Source of the DNA: Flavobacterium sp.
GTDB lineage: Bacteria; Bacteroidota; Bacteroidia; Flavobacteriales; Flavobacteriaceae
Length of the DNA: 40,542 nt
Direction of reading: 5' to 3'
NCBI RefSeq assembly: GCF_025352425.1
Contig: NZ_JANXTI010000090.1
Span: 1-40,542, forward strand
Shown here: positions 17,740 through 27,060 of the stretch, one piece after another
How the letters are laid out: every line of letters begins with the position of its first letter
Numbering within the stretch: the stretch's first letter is position 1
Notes under the pieces: generated by a model
The model's input: only the letters and a program-made list of their open reading frames with translations
What the model was told of the DNA's origin: nothing
Database searches by the model: none
Made by a program: the position numbers and the translations under genes

Positions 17740-17880
17740 AATCTTATGTCTAAAGGATACAATATCAATGAAAAATTCGCGCCTGTTATAGGAAAAGTAG
17801 ATGCTATCTTAGTCCAACCCGATGGAAAACTGGAAGGCGGAGCCGATTATCGTGGCGATGATAAAGCGGCAGGGTTTTAA
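17740..17880 (+). pseudogene. Severed C-terminal coding tail of gamma-glutamyltransferase
   Basis: Immediately after the TAA and in the same frame, 46 codons read [46 protein letters not shown] and end with TAA at 17878-17880. GGADxRGDDxAxGF is the standard C-terminus of gamma-glutamyltransferases, so this is the rest of the upstream gene, not a new one. An ATG at 17746 could give a 44-residue peptide, but nothing suggests independent use. No frameshift is needed; a single base change separates the two parts. Confidence 0.8.
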
Positions 17881-17918
17881 TTTAAAATAGTATTTTAGCA
17901 TTTCAAAGATTTGAACAC

Positions 17919-19739
17919 ATGTCGAAGACTAAAGCTTCTAATTTTAAAATTGTTTTCAGAAGTATTTTCAGAAGAGCCGAGAACTTAATTTTCCTTTTGA
18001 AAGAGAAATTAAGCGAGCGGAATTTTATCTATTTTGCGAGTGTTCTTGTAGCAATCACATGTTCTTTTGCGGTAATTATCCTTAAAAGTTTTGCCCACAA
18101 TATTTTCCTTTGGGCGAATGACATCAACGATTTTTTAAAACTTCCATATATAAATAGTTTGCTGCCAATAGTCGGGATTGTATTAACTGTTTTTGTGGTT
18201 CGGAATTTTTTAAACAATCACATAGAAAAAGGAAGTTCCAAAATATTATATGCTGTTGCCCGAAAAGGAGGCATCGTTGCCAAAAAACAAATGTATGCCC
18301 AAATTGTAACGAGTTCGTTAACCGTTGGACTTGGTGGTTCGGCAGGATTGGAAAGCCCTATTGTGATTACAGGCGCAGCGTTTGGTTCCAACTTTGCACA
18401 GAAATATCATTTATCCCAAAAAGACAGAATTCTCCTTTTGGCTTGTGGTGTCGCGGCCGGAATTGGTGCGGCTTTTAATGCACCAATTGCTGGTGTTTTA
18501 TTCGCCATTGAAGTGGTGTTGACCGATGTTTCCATTTCGGCATTTATTCCAATTATTATTTCCGCAGCTACAGGCGCGCTGATTTCTAAAGTTACCTTGA
18601 GTCCGGATACTTTATTAAATTTTGAACAATCCCTTAAATTTGACTATCACAATACACCTTTCTATATTTTATTAGGCGTTTTGGCAGGCTTCGCTTCTAT
18701 TTATCATGCCCGGAATTTTCAGAGAGTTGAAAAATTTTTTGGGGCTTTTAAAAACAAAGGATACCGCAAGGCATTGTTTGGCGCTTCCATTTTGGCGGTA
18801 TTAATTTTCTTTTTCCCAACATTGTTTGGAGAAGGTTATGAAAGCATCAAAACATTAGCTTCTAAAAACCCAAACATTTTACTTGACAACACTATTCTAG
18901 AACCATTCAAGAGCAGCGAATGGATTTTACTGGCCTTTGTTGGTGTAACGATGTTGCTGAAAGCCTTTGCTACAGGACTAACTTTGGGTAGCGGCGGTAA
19001 TGGTGGTAACTTTGCGCCTTCGCTTTTTGTGGGTTCCTATCTTGGTTTTTTTGTGGCCAAAACAGTAAATCTGCTAAATATCACACACCATTTACCGATT
19101 GCCAATTTTACCATTGTAGGCATGGCCGGAATTCTGAGTGGTTTGTTTCATGCGCCGTTGACTGCTATTTTCCTTATTGGAGAAATCACCGGCGGTTATG
19201 ATTTAATGGTTCCATTGATGATTGTTTCTTCCGTAAGTTATGCCGTTTCTAAACAATTTGAGAAACATTCAATGGATGTAAAAGCGTTGGCAGATAAAGG
19301 TGATGTTTTCACCAGCGATAAAGACAAAAATATTTTGCAAAGCATCGACCTTTATAATCTTGTTGACAAAAATTTTAAAACCTTAACGCTCGGAAACGGT
19401 GTGGAAAAGGCTGTGGAAATTTTCTCTACAACGAATCAAAAAATTATTCCGGTTTTAGCCGAAGATAAATCACTGGTTGGAATTGTGGATTTTGACGAAG
19501 TTAAATCCTTTATTTTCAATCCTTACCATGTAAAATTTACTTCGATGAGTGAAGTCATTACGCAACCAAAAGCTATTATTTTGTTGGAAGACAAAGTAGA
19601 AAAAGTAATGAAACACTTTGAAGCTTCCGATACGGATATACTGCCTGTAATCCAAAAAGGAAAATACTTCGGTTTCCTTTCTAAAATTGATGTTTTGGAA
19701 AATTATCGGCACCGTTTAAAAGAGATGGTAATCGATTAG
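17919..19739 (+). CDS. ClC-family chloride channel/transporter with C-terminal CBS domains
   Basis: This 606-residue inner-membrane protein has the ClC core (about residues 30-450) followed by a cytosolic CBS pair. The selectivity motifs are GGSAGLESPIVI (the gating Glu of the GxEGP motif is kept, the following Gly is Ser) and GSGGNGGNFAPSLFVG (the GxFxP motif). In GAAFNAPIAGVLFAIEVVL the position of the internal proton-relay Glu of E. coli ClC is Val, as in channel-type ClCs. The usual GSGIP motif near the N-terminus is replaced by KGSSKILYA. The CBS segments hold KIIPVLAEDKSLVGIVDFDEV and DILPVIQKGKYFGFLSKIDVL and may sense adenine nucleotides. It lies 38 bases after the ggt tail and seems to be a separate unit. 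Confidence 0.9.
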   Translation: MSKTKASNFKIVFRSIFRRAENLIFLLKEKLSERNFIYFASVLVAITCSFAVIILKSFAHNIFLWANDINDFLKLPYINSLLPIVGIVLTVFVVRNFLNNHIEKGSSKILYAVARKGGIVAKKQMYAQIVTSSLTVGLGGSAGLESPIVITGAAFGSNFAQKYHLSQKDRILLLACGVAAGIGAAFNAPIAGVLFAIEVVLTDVSISAFIPIIISAATGALISKVTLSPDTLLNFEQSLKFDYHNTPFYILLGVLAGFASIYHARNFQRVEKFFGAFKNKGYRKALFGASILAVLIFFFPTLFGEGYESIKTLASKNPNILLDNTILEPFKSSEWILLAFVGVTMLLKAFATGLTLGSGGNGGNFAPSLFVGSYLGFFVAKTVNLLNITHHLPIANFTIVGMAGILSGLFHAPLTAIFLIGEITGGYDLMVPLMIVSSVSYAVSKQFEKHSMDVKALADKGDVFTSDKDKNILQSIDLYNLVDKNFKTLTLGNGVEKAVEIFSTTNQKIIPVLAEDKSLVGIVDFDEVKSFIFNPYHVKFTSMSEVITQPKAIILLEDKVEKVMKHFEASDTDILPVIQKGKYFGFLSKIDVLENYRHRLKEMVID

Positions 19740-19765
19740 TTTTTTAACAATATCTTCTTAATGCA

Positions 19766-19799
19766 TTGCTAGAAATTTCAAGCCAAAACATTACCTTTG
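19766..19799 (+). promoter_or_regulatory. Promoter of uvrA: TTG - 23 bp - TACCTTTG
   Basis: TTG at 19766-19768 and TACCTTTG at 19792-19799 match both halves of the Bacteroidota sigma-factor consensus at an allowed spacing of 23 bases. The ATG at 19816 is 16 bases past the minus-7 element, giving a leader of roughly ten bases. This is the best-formed promoter in the window. No LexA-like box was recognised. Confidence 0.6.
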
Positions 19800-19815
19800 C
19801 GTTTTGCAAAATGCT

Positions 19816-22650
19816 ATGTTAGAGACTGAAAATTCGATTGAAGTTCTTGGTGCCCGCGTGCACAATCTGAAGAATATAGACATCACAATTCCAAGGGAAA
19901 AACTGGTTGTTATTACCGGGCTTTCGGGTTCGGGGAAATCGTCTTTGGCATTCGATACCATTTATGCGGAAGGTCAGCGGCGTTACATCGAAACATTCTC
20001 GGCTTATGCACGTCAGTTCCTTGGTGGCTTGGAACGTCCTGATGTTGATAAAATTGACGGGCTTTCTCCGGTAATTGCCATTGAGCAAAAAACTACAAGT
20101 AAAAGTCCTCGTTCAACGGTTGGAACAATTACCGAAATCTATGATTTTCTGCGTTTGTTGTATGCTCGTGCGGGCGAAGCTTACAGCTATGTTACCGGAG
20201 AAAAAATGGTGTCCTATTCGGATGATCAAATCAAGGAATTGATTACTAAAGATTTTGCGGGCAAGCGCATTAATATTCTGGCACCAATTATTCGTGCAAG
20301 AAAAGGACACTACGCCGAATTATTCCAACAAATTACAAAACAAGGTTTCCTCAAAGTGCGCGTAAATGGCGAAGTTCAGGATTTACTGCCCGGGATGAAA
20401 CTAGACCGTTATAAAACCCACGATATCGAAATCGTCATTGACAGAATGGCGATTGAAGACAACGAAGAAAATCAAAAGCGTTTGGCGGAAAGCATCAAAA
20501 CTGCTATGTATCACGGCGAAAATGTGCTGATGATTTTGGATCAGGATACCAATGAAGTGCGTTATTTCAGTCGAAACTTGATGTGCCCCACTTCCGGGAT
20601 TTCATATCAAAATCCGGAACCGAATTTATTCTCGTTCAATTCTCCAAAAGGTGCCTGCGAAATCTGTAAAGGTTTAGGAACCGTTCACGAAATCAATCTG
20701 AAAAAAATTATTCCTAATCCAAAATTGTCTATAAGAAATGGTGGTTTTGCGCCGCTTGGCGAATATAAGAGTTCCTGGATTTTTAAACAATTGGAAATCA
20801 TTGGTGAAAAATTTGGCTTTAGCCTCACTGAAGCCATCAGCACCATTCCCGAAGAAGCGATGCAGATTATCCTGTATGGCGGAAAGGATAAATTTTCAGT
20901 CGAATCAAAAACATTAGGCATTACAAAAGAATATAAAATTGAGTTTGAAGGAATTTCACATTTCATCAAAAACCAATTTGACGAAAGTACCTCGACATCT
21001 ATAAAACGATGGGCTAAGGAATTTATGGATGAAGTGGAATGCCCGGAATGCAAAGGTTCTCGATTAAAAAAAGAAGCAATGTATTTCCGAATTCATTCGA
21101 AAAACATTTTCGAATTGTCAGCGATGGATATTTCAGAACTTTCGGATTGGTTTGAGAATCTGGACAGTCATCTGAATGAAAAACAAAAAATTATCGCGAC
21201 CGAAATTATCAAGGAAATCAAAGACCGTTTGCGTTTTTTGGTAAATGTTGGTCTTAATTATTTATCCATAAATCGAAGTTCCAAATCTCTTTCGGGCGGT
21301 GAAGCACAACGCATCCGTTTGGCAACACAAATTGGTTCACAGTTGGTTGGCGTACTCTATATTCTGGATGAACCAAGCATTGGTTTACACCAAAGAGACA
21401 ATGAAAAATTAATCCATTCACTAGAGCAATTACGAGATATCGGAAATTCTATTCTAGTCGTAGAACACGATAAAGACATGATAGAGCGTGCCGATTATGT
21501 GATTGATATCGGCCCAAAAGCGGGAAAATTTGGTGGCCAAATCATCAGCAAAGGAACACCCGCAGAATTACGCAAAGAGCACACCATGACGGCGATGTAC
21601 CTCAATGGCGAAATGAAAATTGAGGTTCCAAAAATACGCCGCAAAGGCAACGGCAAATTCATGAAACTGACCGGCGCAACAGGAAATAATTTAAAAAACG
21701 TTTCTATCGAATTGCCATTAGGAAAACTGATTTGCGTAACCGGCGTTTCAGGAAGCGGAAAGTCTACGCTAATTAATGAAACACTGTATCCAATCCTAAA
21801 TGCCTATTATTTTAATGGTGTTAAAAAACCACAACCATATAAAAAAATTGAAGGCTTAGAGCATATTGATAAAGTTATTGATATTGACCAAAGTCCGATT
21901 GGCAGAACCCCACGAAGTAATCCGGCTACCTATACTGATGTCTTTTCCGAAATCAGAAGCTTGTACACCATGACCCCTGAAGCCATGATTCGTGGCTATA
22001 AAGCGGGTCGGTTTAGTTTCAATGTTTCCGGCGGAAGATGCGAAACCTGTGAAGGTTCCGGAGTCAGAACAATTGAAATGAGTTTCCTTCCTGATGTATA
22101 TGTGGAATGTGAAACCTGCCAGGGCAAGCGTTTCAACAGGGAAACACTGGAAATTCGATACAAAGGAAAATCCATTTCGGATGTGTTGAATATGACTGTT
22201 GACGAAGCGGTTCCATTTTTTGAAAACATTCCGAAAATTTATCGCAAGGTCAAAACTATTCAGGATGTTGGCTTAGGTTACATTACCTTGGGACAACAAA
22301 GCACAACGCTTTCCGGCGGTGAAGCGCAACGTATCAAATTGGCTACTGAATTATCCAAAAAAGATACCGGAAACACTTTTTACATTATGGACGAGCCTAC
22401 AACAGGCCTGCATTTTGAGGATATTCGGGTGTTGATGGATGTGATAAATACATTAGTGGATAAAGGCAACACCATTTTAATTATCGAACACAATATGGAT
22501 GTCATTAAATTGGCTGATTACATTATCGATATTGGTCCCGAAGGCGGAAAAGCCGGTGGTGAAGTAGTTGCCAAAGGAACTCCCGAAGAAATAGCGAAAA
22601 ACAAAAAAAGCTACACTGCTCCGTTTTTGAAAAAAGAATTAGAATCTTAA
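19816..22650 (+). CDS. uvrA: Excinuclease ABC subunit A
   Basis: The damage-recognition ATPase of nucleotide excision repair (944 residues from the ATG at 19816, chosen because the promoter and family N-terminus [20 protein letters not shown] fit; an upstream TTG at 19804 lies too close to the promoter). It has two ABC modules: Walker [10 protein letters not shown] near residue 35 and GVSGSGKST near 650; signatures [16 protein letters not shown] and [16 protein letters not shown]; Walker [10 protein letters not shown] and MDEPTTGLH. The C-terminal zinc finger is complete (CETCEGSG...CETCQGKRF). In the first zinc site the leading pair reads CPTSG rather than CPxCG, leaving one Cys there, with CEICKGLG intact. 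I believe this is usual in Bacteroidota UvrA. Confidence 0.97.
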   Translation: MLETENSIEVLGARVHNLKNIDITIPREKLVVITGLSGSGKSSLAFDTIYAEGQRRYIETFSAYARQFLGGLERPDVDKIDGLSPVIAIEQKTTSKSPRSTVGTITEIYDFLRLLYARAGEAYSYVTGEKMVSYSDDQIKELITKDFAGKRINILAPIIRARKGHYAELFQQITKQGFLKVRVNGEVQDLLPGMKLDRYKTHDIEIVIDRMAIEDNEENQKRLAESIKTAMYHGENVLMILDQDTNEVRYFSRNLMCPTSGISYQNPEPNLFSFNSPKGACEICKGLGTVHEINLKKIIPNPKLSIRNGGFAPLGEYKSSWIFKQLEIIGEKFGFSLTEAISTIPEEAMQIILYGGKDKFSVESKTLGITKEYKIEFEGISHFIKNQFDESTSTSIKRWAKEFMDEVECPECKGSRLKKEAMYFRIHSKNIFELSAMDISELSDWFENLDSHLNEKQKIIATEIIKEIKDRLRFLVNVGLNYLSINRSSKSLSGGEAQRIRLATQIGSQLVGVLYILDEPSIGLHQRDNEKLIHSLEQLRDIGNSILVVEHDKDMIERADYVIDIGPKAGKFGGQIISKGTPAELRKEHTMTAMYLNGEMKIEVPKIRRKGNGKFMKLTGATGNNLKNVSIELPLGKLICVTGVSGSGKSTLINETLYPILNAYYFNGVKKPQPYKKIEGLEHIDKVIDIDQSPIGRTPRSNPATYTDVFSEIRSLYTMTPEAMIRGYKAGRFSFNVSGGRCETCEGSGVRTIEMSFLPDVYVECETCQGKRFNRETLEIRYKGKSISDVLNMTVDEAVPFFENIPKIYRKVKTIQDVGLGYITLGQQSTTLSGGEAQRIKLATELSKKDTGNTFYIMDEPTTGLHFEDIRVLMDVINTLVDKGNTILIIEHNMDVIKLADYIIDIGPEGGKAGGEVVAKGTPEEIAKNKKSYTAPFLKKELES

Positions 22651-22660
22651 GATATTCAGA

Positions 22661-23212
22661 ATGAATAACCAAATTGAAATTACGACCCCAAGGCTAATTC
22701 TGAAAAGCATCACTCCAAGTATTATAAATGAGCTTTTCAAAACAAGATCCAAAGAAGAAATTATCAGCTATTTCGGGTTTGATGATGCTGCTTTTGAACA
22801 TTATAAAGACATGCACGAAAAAGGTATGGAAACACATCGGATTTCGATTTTTGTTTTTTTGCTGATAGAGAAAGAAAGCGTATTGCCCATTGGCGAATGC
22901 GGGTTTCACACCTGGAATTCATTGCATAGACGAGCCGAAGTATTTTACAATATGAGGGATGAAAGCCAAAAGCGAAAAGGCTATATGACGGAATCTTTGG
23001 AAGCTGTTTTGAAATATGGATTTACCGAGTTAAATCTACACAGAATCGAAGCATTGATTGCCGCAGAAAATGAACCATCGTTACGATTATTACTTCGTTA
23101 TGGATTTTCAAAAGAAGGCACTGTAAGAGAAGATTATGTTGTGGATGGAAAAAACGAAGACTCCGATTGTTATTCCCTGCTAAAATGGGAATGGGAGAAA
23201 AATCAAGGCTAA
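22661..23212 (+). CDS. GNAT N-acetyltransferase, RimJ/RimL type
   Basis: A 183-residue protein beginning IEITTPRLILKSITPSIINELF, the usual opening of RimJ/RimL-like acetyltransferases. The core contains IGECGFHTWN, RRAEVFYNMRDESQKRKGYMTESLEAVLKYGF (acetyl-CoA pyrophosphate loop, with RKGYMTE standing for the Q/RxxGxG/A motif) and LHRIEALIAAENEPSLRLLLRYGFSKEGTVRED, where the Asn is the conserved acetyl-CoA site residue. The family acetylates N-termini or small amines; the substrate here is unknown. It starts 11 bases after the uvrA stop and is probably transcribed with it. Confidence 0.88.
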   Translation: MNNQIEITTPRLILKSITPSIINELFKTRSKEEIISYFGFDDAAFEHYKDMHEKGMETHRISIFVFLLIEKESVLPIGECGFHTWNSLHRRAEVFYNMRDESQKRKGYMTESLEAVLKYGFTELNLHRIEALIAAENEPSLRLLLRYGFSKEGTVREDYVVDGKNEDSDCYSLLKWEWEKNQG

Positions 23213-23242
23213 AAATTATACTCTAAAATTTAAAAAAAGAAT

Positions 23243-23250
23243 TACTTTTG
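23243..23250 (+). promoter_or_regulatory. Putative minus-7 element TACTTTTG for the LOG-family gene
   Basis: TACTTTTG matches TAnnTTTG exactly, 37 bases before the ATG at 23288 and 30 bases after the acetyltransferase stop. No TTG is found at minus-33 distance. Confidence 0.45.
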
Positions 23251-23287
23251 CGCGTTTGATTTACTATTAAAAACCTAAGAACCAATT

Positions 23288-24013
23288 ATGAGGAAAGAAG
23301 AATTCCTGGATGACGATGATAAGATCCATGATAAACTAAAACAAAAACCCTGGAATGAAATAAGAACAAACGACTCATGGGCTATTTTTAAAATTATGTC
23401 CGAGTTTGTAAATGGATACGAAACCATGGCGAGAATTGGTCCGTGTGTTTCCATTTTTGGGTCTGCCCGAACAAAACCTGATACCAAATATTATTTATTA
23501 GCCGAAAAAATCGCTTATAAAATCAGTAAAGCGGGCTACGGAGTTATCACTGGCGGCGGACCCGGCATCATGGAAGCGGGAAACAAAGGAGCGCATAATG
23601 GCGCGGGAACATCGGTAGGTTTGAACATCGAATTGCCTTTTGAGCAACATTATAATCCGTATATTGATAAGGATAAAAACCTAAACTTTGACTATTTCTT
23701 TGTTCGTAAAGTAATGTTTGTAAAATACTCACAAGGATTTGTAGTAATGCCGGGCGGATTTGGAACTTTAGATGAATTATTTGAAGCCGTGACGCTTATC
23801 CAAACCAAGAAAATTGGGAAATTCCCAATCATTTTAGTGGGTTCAGAGTTTTGGGCAGGATTATTTGAATGGATAAAAACGGTGATGATTGCCAAAGAAG
23901 GCAACGCTAATTCGGAAGATATGAACCTAATTAAAATTGTAGACACCGAAGATGAAGTGGTTGAAGCCCTGGATAATTTCTACAAAAAATACAATCTGAG
24001 TCCAAACTTCTAA
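23288..24013 (+). CDS. LOG-family protein (TIGR00730 type), probable nucleoside 5'-monophosphate phosphoribohydrolase
   Basis: A 241-residue Rossmann-like enzyme of the Lonely Guy family. It carries VSIFGSARTKPDTKYY, GYGVITGGGPGIMEAGNKGA and the signature pair RKVMFVKYS plus PGGFGTLDELFE, which together form the nucleotide pocket with the catalytic Arg and Glu. The family cleaves nucleoside 5'-monophosphates to base and ribose-5-phosphate; plant and some bacterial members activate cytokinins, others act on AMP. In a flavobacterium a nucleotide-salvage or AMP-nucleosidase-like role is more likely than hormone production. It seems to have its own promoter. Confidence 0.9.
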   Translation: MRKEEFLDDDDKIHDKLKQKPWNEIRTNDSWAIFKIMSEFVNGYETMARIGPCVSIFGSARTKPDTKYYLLAEKIAYKISKAGYGVITGGGPGIMEAGNKGAHNGAGTSVGLNIELPFEQHYNPYIDKDKNLNFDYFFVRKVMFVKYSQGFVVMPGGFGTLDELFEAVTLIQTKKIGKFPIILVGSEFWAGLFEWIKTVMIAKEGNANSEDMNLIKIVDTEDEVVEALDNFYKKYNLSPNF

Positions 24014-24047
24014 CATAACTTGTACTGAATCATGTAATCAACTTTCT

Positions 24048-26876
24048 TTGAAATCAATTTTTAAAATATTTTTTCTTGGGTTATTTTTATCATTTCCGAT
24101 AAAATTATTGGCACAGCATCATTCCAAAATGAATGTGAATATTGACAATGAAAAGAAAGAATTGACCGTTAATCAGGAACTTATATTTTTCAACCAGACG
24201 GATGATACCCTAAGCAATATTGTTTTGAACGATTGGATGAACGGATATTCTTCAAAAAACACGCCCTTGGCAGCAAGGTTTTCCGATGAATTTGAAAGAG
24301 GTTTTCATTTGGCCAAAGAAAAAGAAAGAGGCAGAACAAGTAACATTAGTATCGTTGATGAAAATAAAACTTCGTTAACCTGGGAAAGAGATACCAACCA
24401 TCCTGACGTTATTCAAATTGAACTTAAGGAAAAATTGTTGCCCAATCAAAAAGTAACTTTTATCCTCAACTATACTGTGAAAATTCCCAGCGATAAATTC
24501 ACAAAATATGGTTTTGGAGAAAACGGCAAAATGTACCTCAAAAACTGCTTTCTTATTCCGGCACGATACGAGAATAAAGCCTTTGTCAAATATGAAAATT
24601 TAAATTTAGACGATTGTGCCAATGCGCTTTCTGATTATGATATCGAAATCAAAATCCCTCAAAATTTTGACTTGTTTTCAGATTTGAATGAAATCCCGAA
24701 AGATACTGTTTCTGAGGGTTCCTACTTTTACCGATTATCTGGCAAGAACCGTTTGGATTTTACTCTGTTTCTCGATAACAAAAAGGATTTTGAAATCTAT
24801 AAAAACAGCAACCTTGAAGTAGTTTCCAATTTAAAAGACAGTAGACTAAACGATATCCAAAGAGCCATTGTCATTGATAGAATTGTGAATTATGTTGCCG
24901 AAAATATGGGTAAATATCCACAGTCAAAAATAACGGTTGCCCAAGCCGATTATGACAGAAATCCATTTTACGGGTTAAACCAATTGCCTTTTTTTATAAG
25001 TCCGTTTCGCGATGAGTTTTTATACGAAATCAAGTTCCTGAAAACCTATGTAAACAATTACCTGCACAACACTTTACAATTAGACCCAAGAAAAGATAAC
25101 TGGATTTATGATGGAATTCAAGTGTATATTATGATGAAATATATAGAAGAATACCATCCTGACAGTAAGATGATGGGAAGTGTTGCCAAACTAAAATTGT
25201 TGAAAGGCTATAACTTAGTTTCATTGAATTTCAATGGGCAATACAGCTATTTATACATGCTGATGGCTAGAAAAAACTTAGACCAACCTTTAGCAAATCC
25301 AAAAAACACCTTAATCAAATTCAACGAAAAAATTGCCTTAAAATACAAAGCGGGATTAAGTTTTAGGTATTTAGACAGTTATCTCGAAAACGATGTTGTT
25401 TCAAACAGTATCAAACAATTTCTTGTTTTAAATACTGCTCAGCAAACAAACCGAAAGGATTTCGAAAACATTTTAACCACAAATTCACCTAAAAAAATAG
25501 AATGGTTTTTCAATAAAATTATCGATTCCCGAGACATTATCGATTTTAAATTTGACAAGGTTACCCGAACCAAAGACAGCGTTAGCTTTTCGTTTAAGAA
25601 CAAAACCAAAACCAATGTTCCAATATCTGTTTATGGTGTAAAAGATAAAAAAATTGTCTATAAAAAATGGTTCGACAACATAACTTCTGACAGCATTTAT
25701 ACCATTCCGAGAAATGAGGCTGGCAAAATTGTAATTAATTACAATAATGAAGTTCCCGAGTTTAACAGAAGGAATAATTGGTATTCATTACGCAGTCTCC
25801 ATTTTAATCGCCCGATAAAATTCAATTTTTTGAAGGATTTGGAAGATCCGTCTTATAATCAGATATTGTATGTTCCAACATTAGAATACAATTTGTACGA
25901 TGGTTTGCTCCCCGGCTTTCGCTTTCACAACAAAACCATTTTAGACAAGCCTTTCATTTTTGATGTAAATCCAACTATTTCCACCAAAACCAGTAGTTTT
26001 TCGGGAAAAGGATTTGTTTATGTAAGTCAATTCAACCGCGACAGTAATCTGTATCATATTCGTTACATGCTTAGCGGACATTATTTGCATTATGCACCCG
26101 ATGCTTATTATAAAAAATTAACACCAATTGTTTTTCTGAATTTCAGGCCTGATGATTTTAGGGACAACCGAAAACAAACAATAATCGTGAAAGAAATTAT
26201 TGTTGATAAACAAAAAACTGCATTTACGGCTAGTGAAAGCAGCGAAAACTATCAAATTTTTAATGCCAAATATTTTAACACCAAAACCGAAGTAACGAAT
26301 CATTTTTCGTTTTTGGGAGATTTTCAATATTCAAATGTTTTTGGCAAACTGGCTACCGAAATACAATATCGAAAACTTTTTGACAACAACCGATCTCTAA
26401 ATCTCCGCCTGTTTGCAGGAACCTTTCTGCACAATAAAACAACTTCAAGCTATTTTGATTTTGGCCTCGACAGACCATCCGATTATCTTTTTGAAAGCGA
26501 TTATTTAGGTCGTTCTGAAACCACAGGATTGTTCAGCCAGCAATCTATTGTTACCGATGGTTTTTTTAAATCAAAATTAGAAACACGAACCGCCAATCGT
26601 TGGATGGCGACCATTAATGCCAGTTATAGTATTTGGAGTTGGATTGAAGGTTATGGTGATATTGGTTTTATAAAAAACAAAGACATCAACCCAAAATTTG
26701 TTTATGATAGCGGAATTCGATTGAACTTAGTTACTGATTATTTTGAGTTGTTTTTTCCCGTTTACTCTAATAATGGTTGGGAAATTGGAGATAAAAACTA
26801 CCGTGAAAAAATTCGATTTATAATGACATTTAAACCCGAAACCCTGATCAATCTTTTCACCAGAAAATGGTTTTAA
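24048..26876 (+). CDS. M1-peptidase-like domain without zinc motif, fused to outer-membrane beta-barrel
   Basis: The protein has 942 residues, exported by KSIFKIFFLGLFLSFPIKLLAQ. Residues about 25-240 form a beta-sandwich as in M1 aminopeptidase N-domains, with LNYTVKIPSDKFTKYGFGENG and YLKNCFLIPARY. Residues about 275-410 correspond to the gluzincin catalytic domain, but no HExxH occurs anywhere, and the second motif, normally WLxEG, reads WIYDGIQVYIMMKY. From about residue 620 the sequence becomes alternating strands (YLHYAPDAY, LATEIQYRKLF, NLRLFAGTF) and ends in KWF with a terminal aromatic, as outer-membrane barrels do. It is therefore probably a catalytically dead peptidase-like receptor or scaffold on a barrel. 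The reading frame begins with TTG; no in-frame ATG lies upstream, and the signal peptide follows directly, so TTG is the likely start. Confidence 0.75.
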   Translation: MKSIFKIFFLGLFLSFPIKLLAQHHSKMNVNIDNEKKELTVNQELIFFNQTDDTLSNIVLNDWMNGYSSKNTPLAARFSDEFERGFHLAKEKERGRTSNISIVDENKTSLTWERDTNHPDVIQIELKEKLLPNQKVTFILNYTVKIPSDKFTKYGFGENGKMYLKNCFLIPARYENKAFVKYENLNLDDCANALSDYDIEIKIPQNFDLFSDLNEIPKDTVSEGSYFYRLSGKNRLDFTLFLDNKKDFEIYKNSNLEVVSNLKDSRLNDIQRAIVIDRIVNYVAENMGKYPQSKITVAQADYDRNPFYGLNQLPFFISPFRDEFLYEIKFLKTYVNNYLHNTLQLDPRKDNWIYDGIQVYIMMKYIEEYHPDSKMMGSVAKLKLLKGYNLVSLNFNGQYSYLYMLMARKNLDQPLANPKNTLIKFNEKIALKYKAGLSFRYLDSYLENDVVSNSIKQFLVLNTAQQTNRKDFENILTTNSPKKIEWFFNKIIDSRDIIDFKFDKVTRTKDSVSFSFKNKTKTNVPISVYGVKDKKIVYKKWFDNITSDSIYTIPRNEAGKIVINYNNEVPEFNRRNNWYSLRSLHFNRPIKFNFLKDLEDPSYNQILYVPTLEYNLYDGLLPGFRFHNKTILDKPFIFDVNPTISTKTSSFSGKGFVYVSQFNRDSNLYHIRYMLSGHYLHYAPDAYYKKLTPIVFLNFRPDDFRDNRKQTIIVKEIIVDKQKTAFTASESSENYQIFNAKYFNTKTEVTNHFSFLGDFQYSNVFGKLATEIQYRKLFDNNRSLNLRLFAGTFLHNKTTSSYFDFGLDRPSDYLFESDYLGRSETTGLFSQQSIVTDGFFKSKLETRTANRWMATINASYSIWSWIEGYGDIGFIKNKDINPKFVYDSGIRLNLVTDYFELFFPVYSNNGWEIGDKNYREKIRFIMTFKPETLINLFTRKWF

Positions 26877-27029
26877 AACGAACTTAAAACTTCCTTATTT
26901 TAAATATTTTACTGAATATTCTAGCTTTTATTGAATATTCATCAGTACAATTCCTTTTTAAGACAAATAAATTACAGATAGTTAAATTATATTTTCGGCT
27001 CAGAATATAATTTGTTACTTCTTTTTATT

Positions 27030-27037
27030 TAAATTTG
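27030..27037 (+). promoter_or_regulatory. Putative minus-7 element TAAATTTG for the E1 gene
   Basis: TAAATTTG matches TAnnTTTG and lies 23 bases before the ATG at 27061. A TTG at 27012-27014 is 15 bases upstream, slightly short of the preferred spacing. The rest of the 184-base gap (26877-27060) is AT-rich with nothing else recognisable. Confidence 0.4.
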
Positions 27038-27060
27038 TTATTTCAAAATATTTCCCGTCT

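Noticed and set aside
17746..17880. Separate 44-residue small protein after ggt
   Set aside because: It is in frame with ggt and matches its conserved C-terminus, so it is the severed end of that gene.
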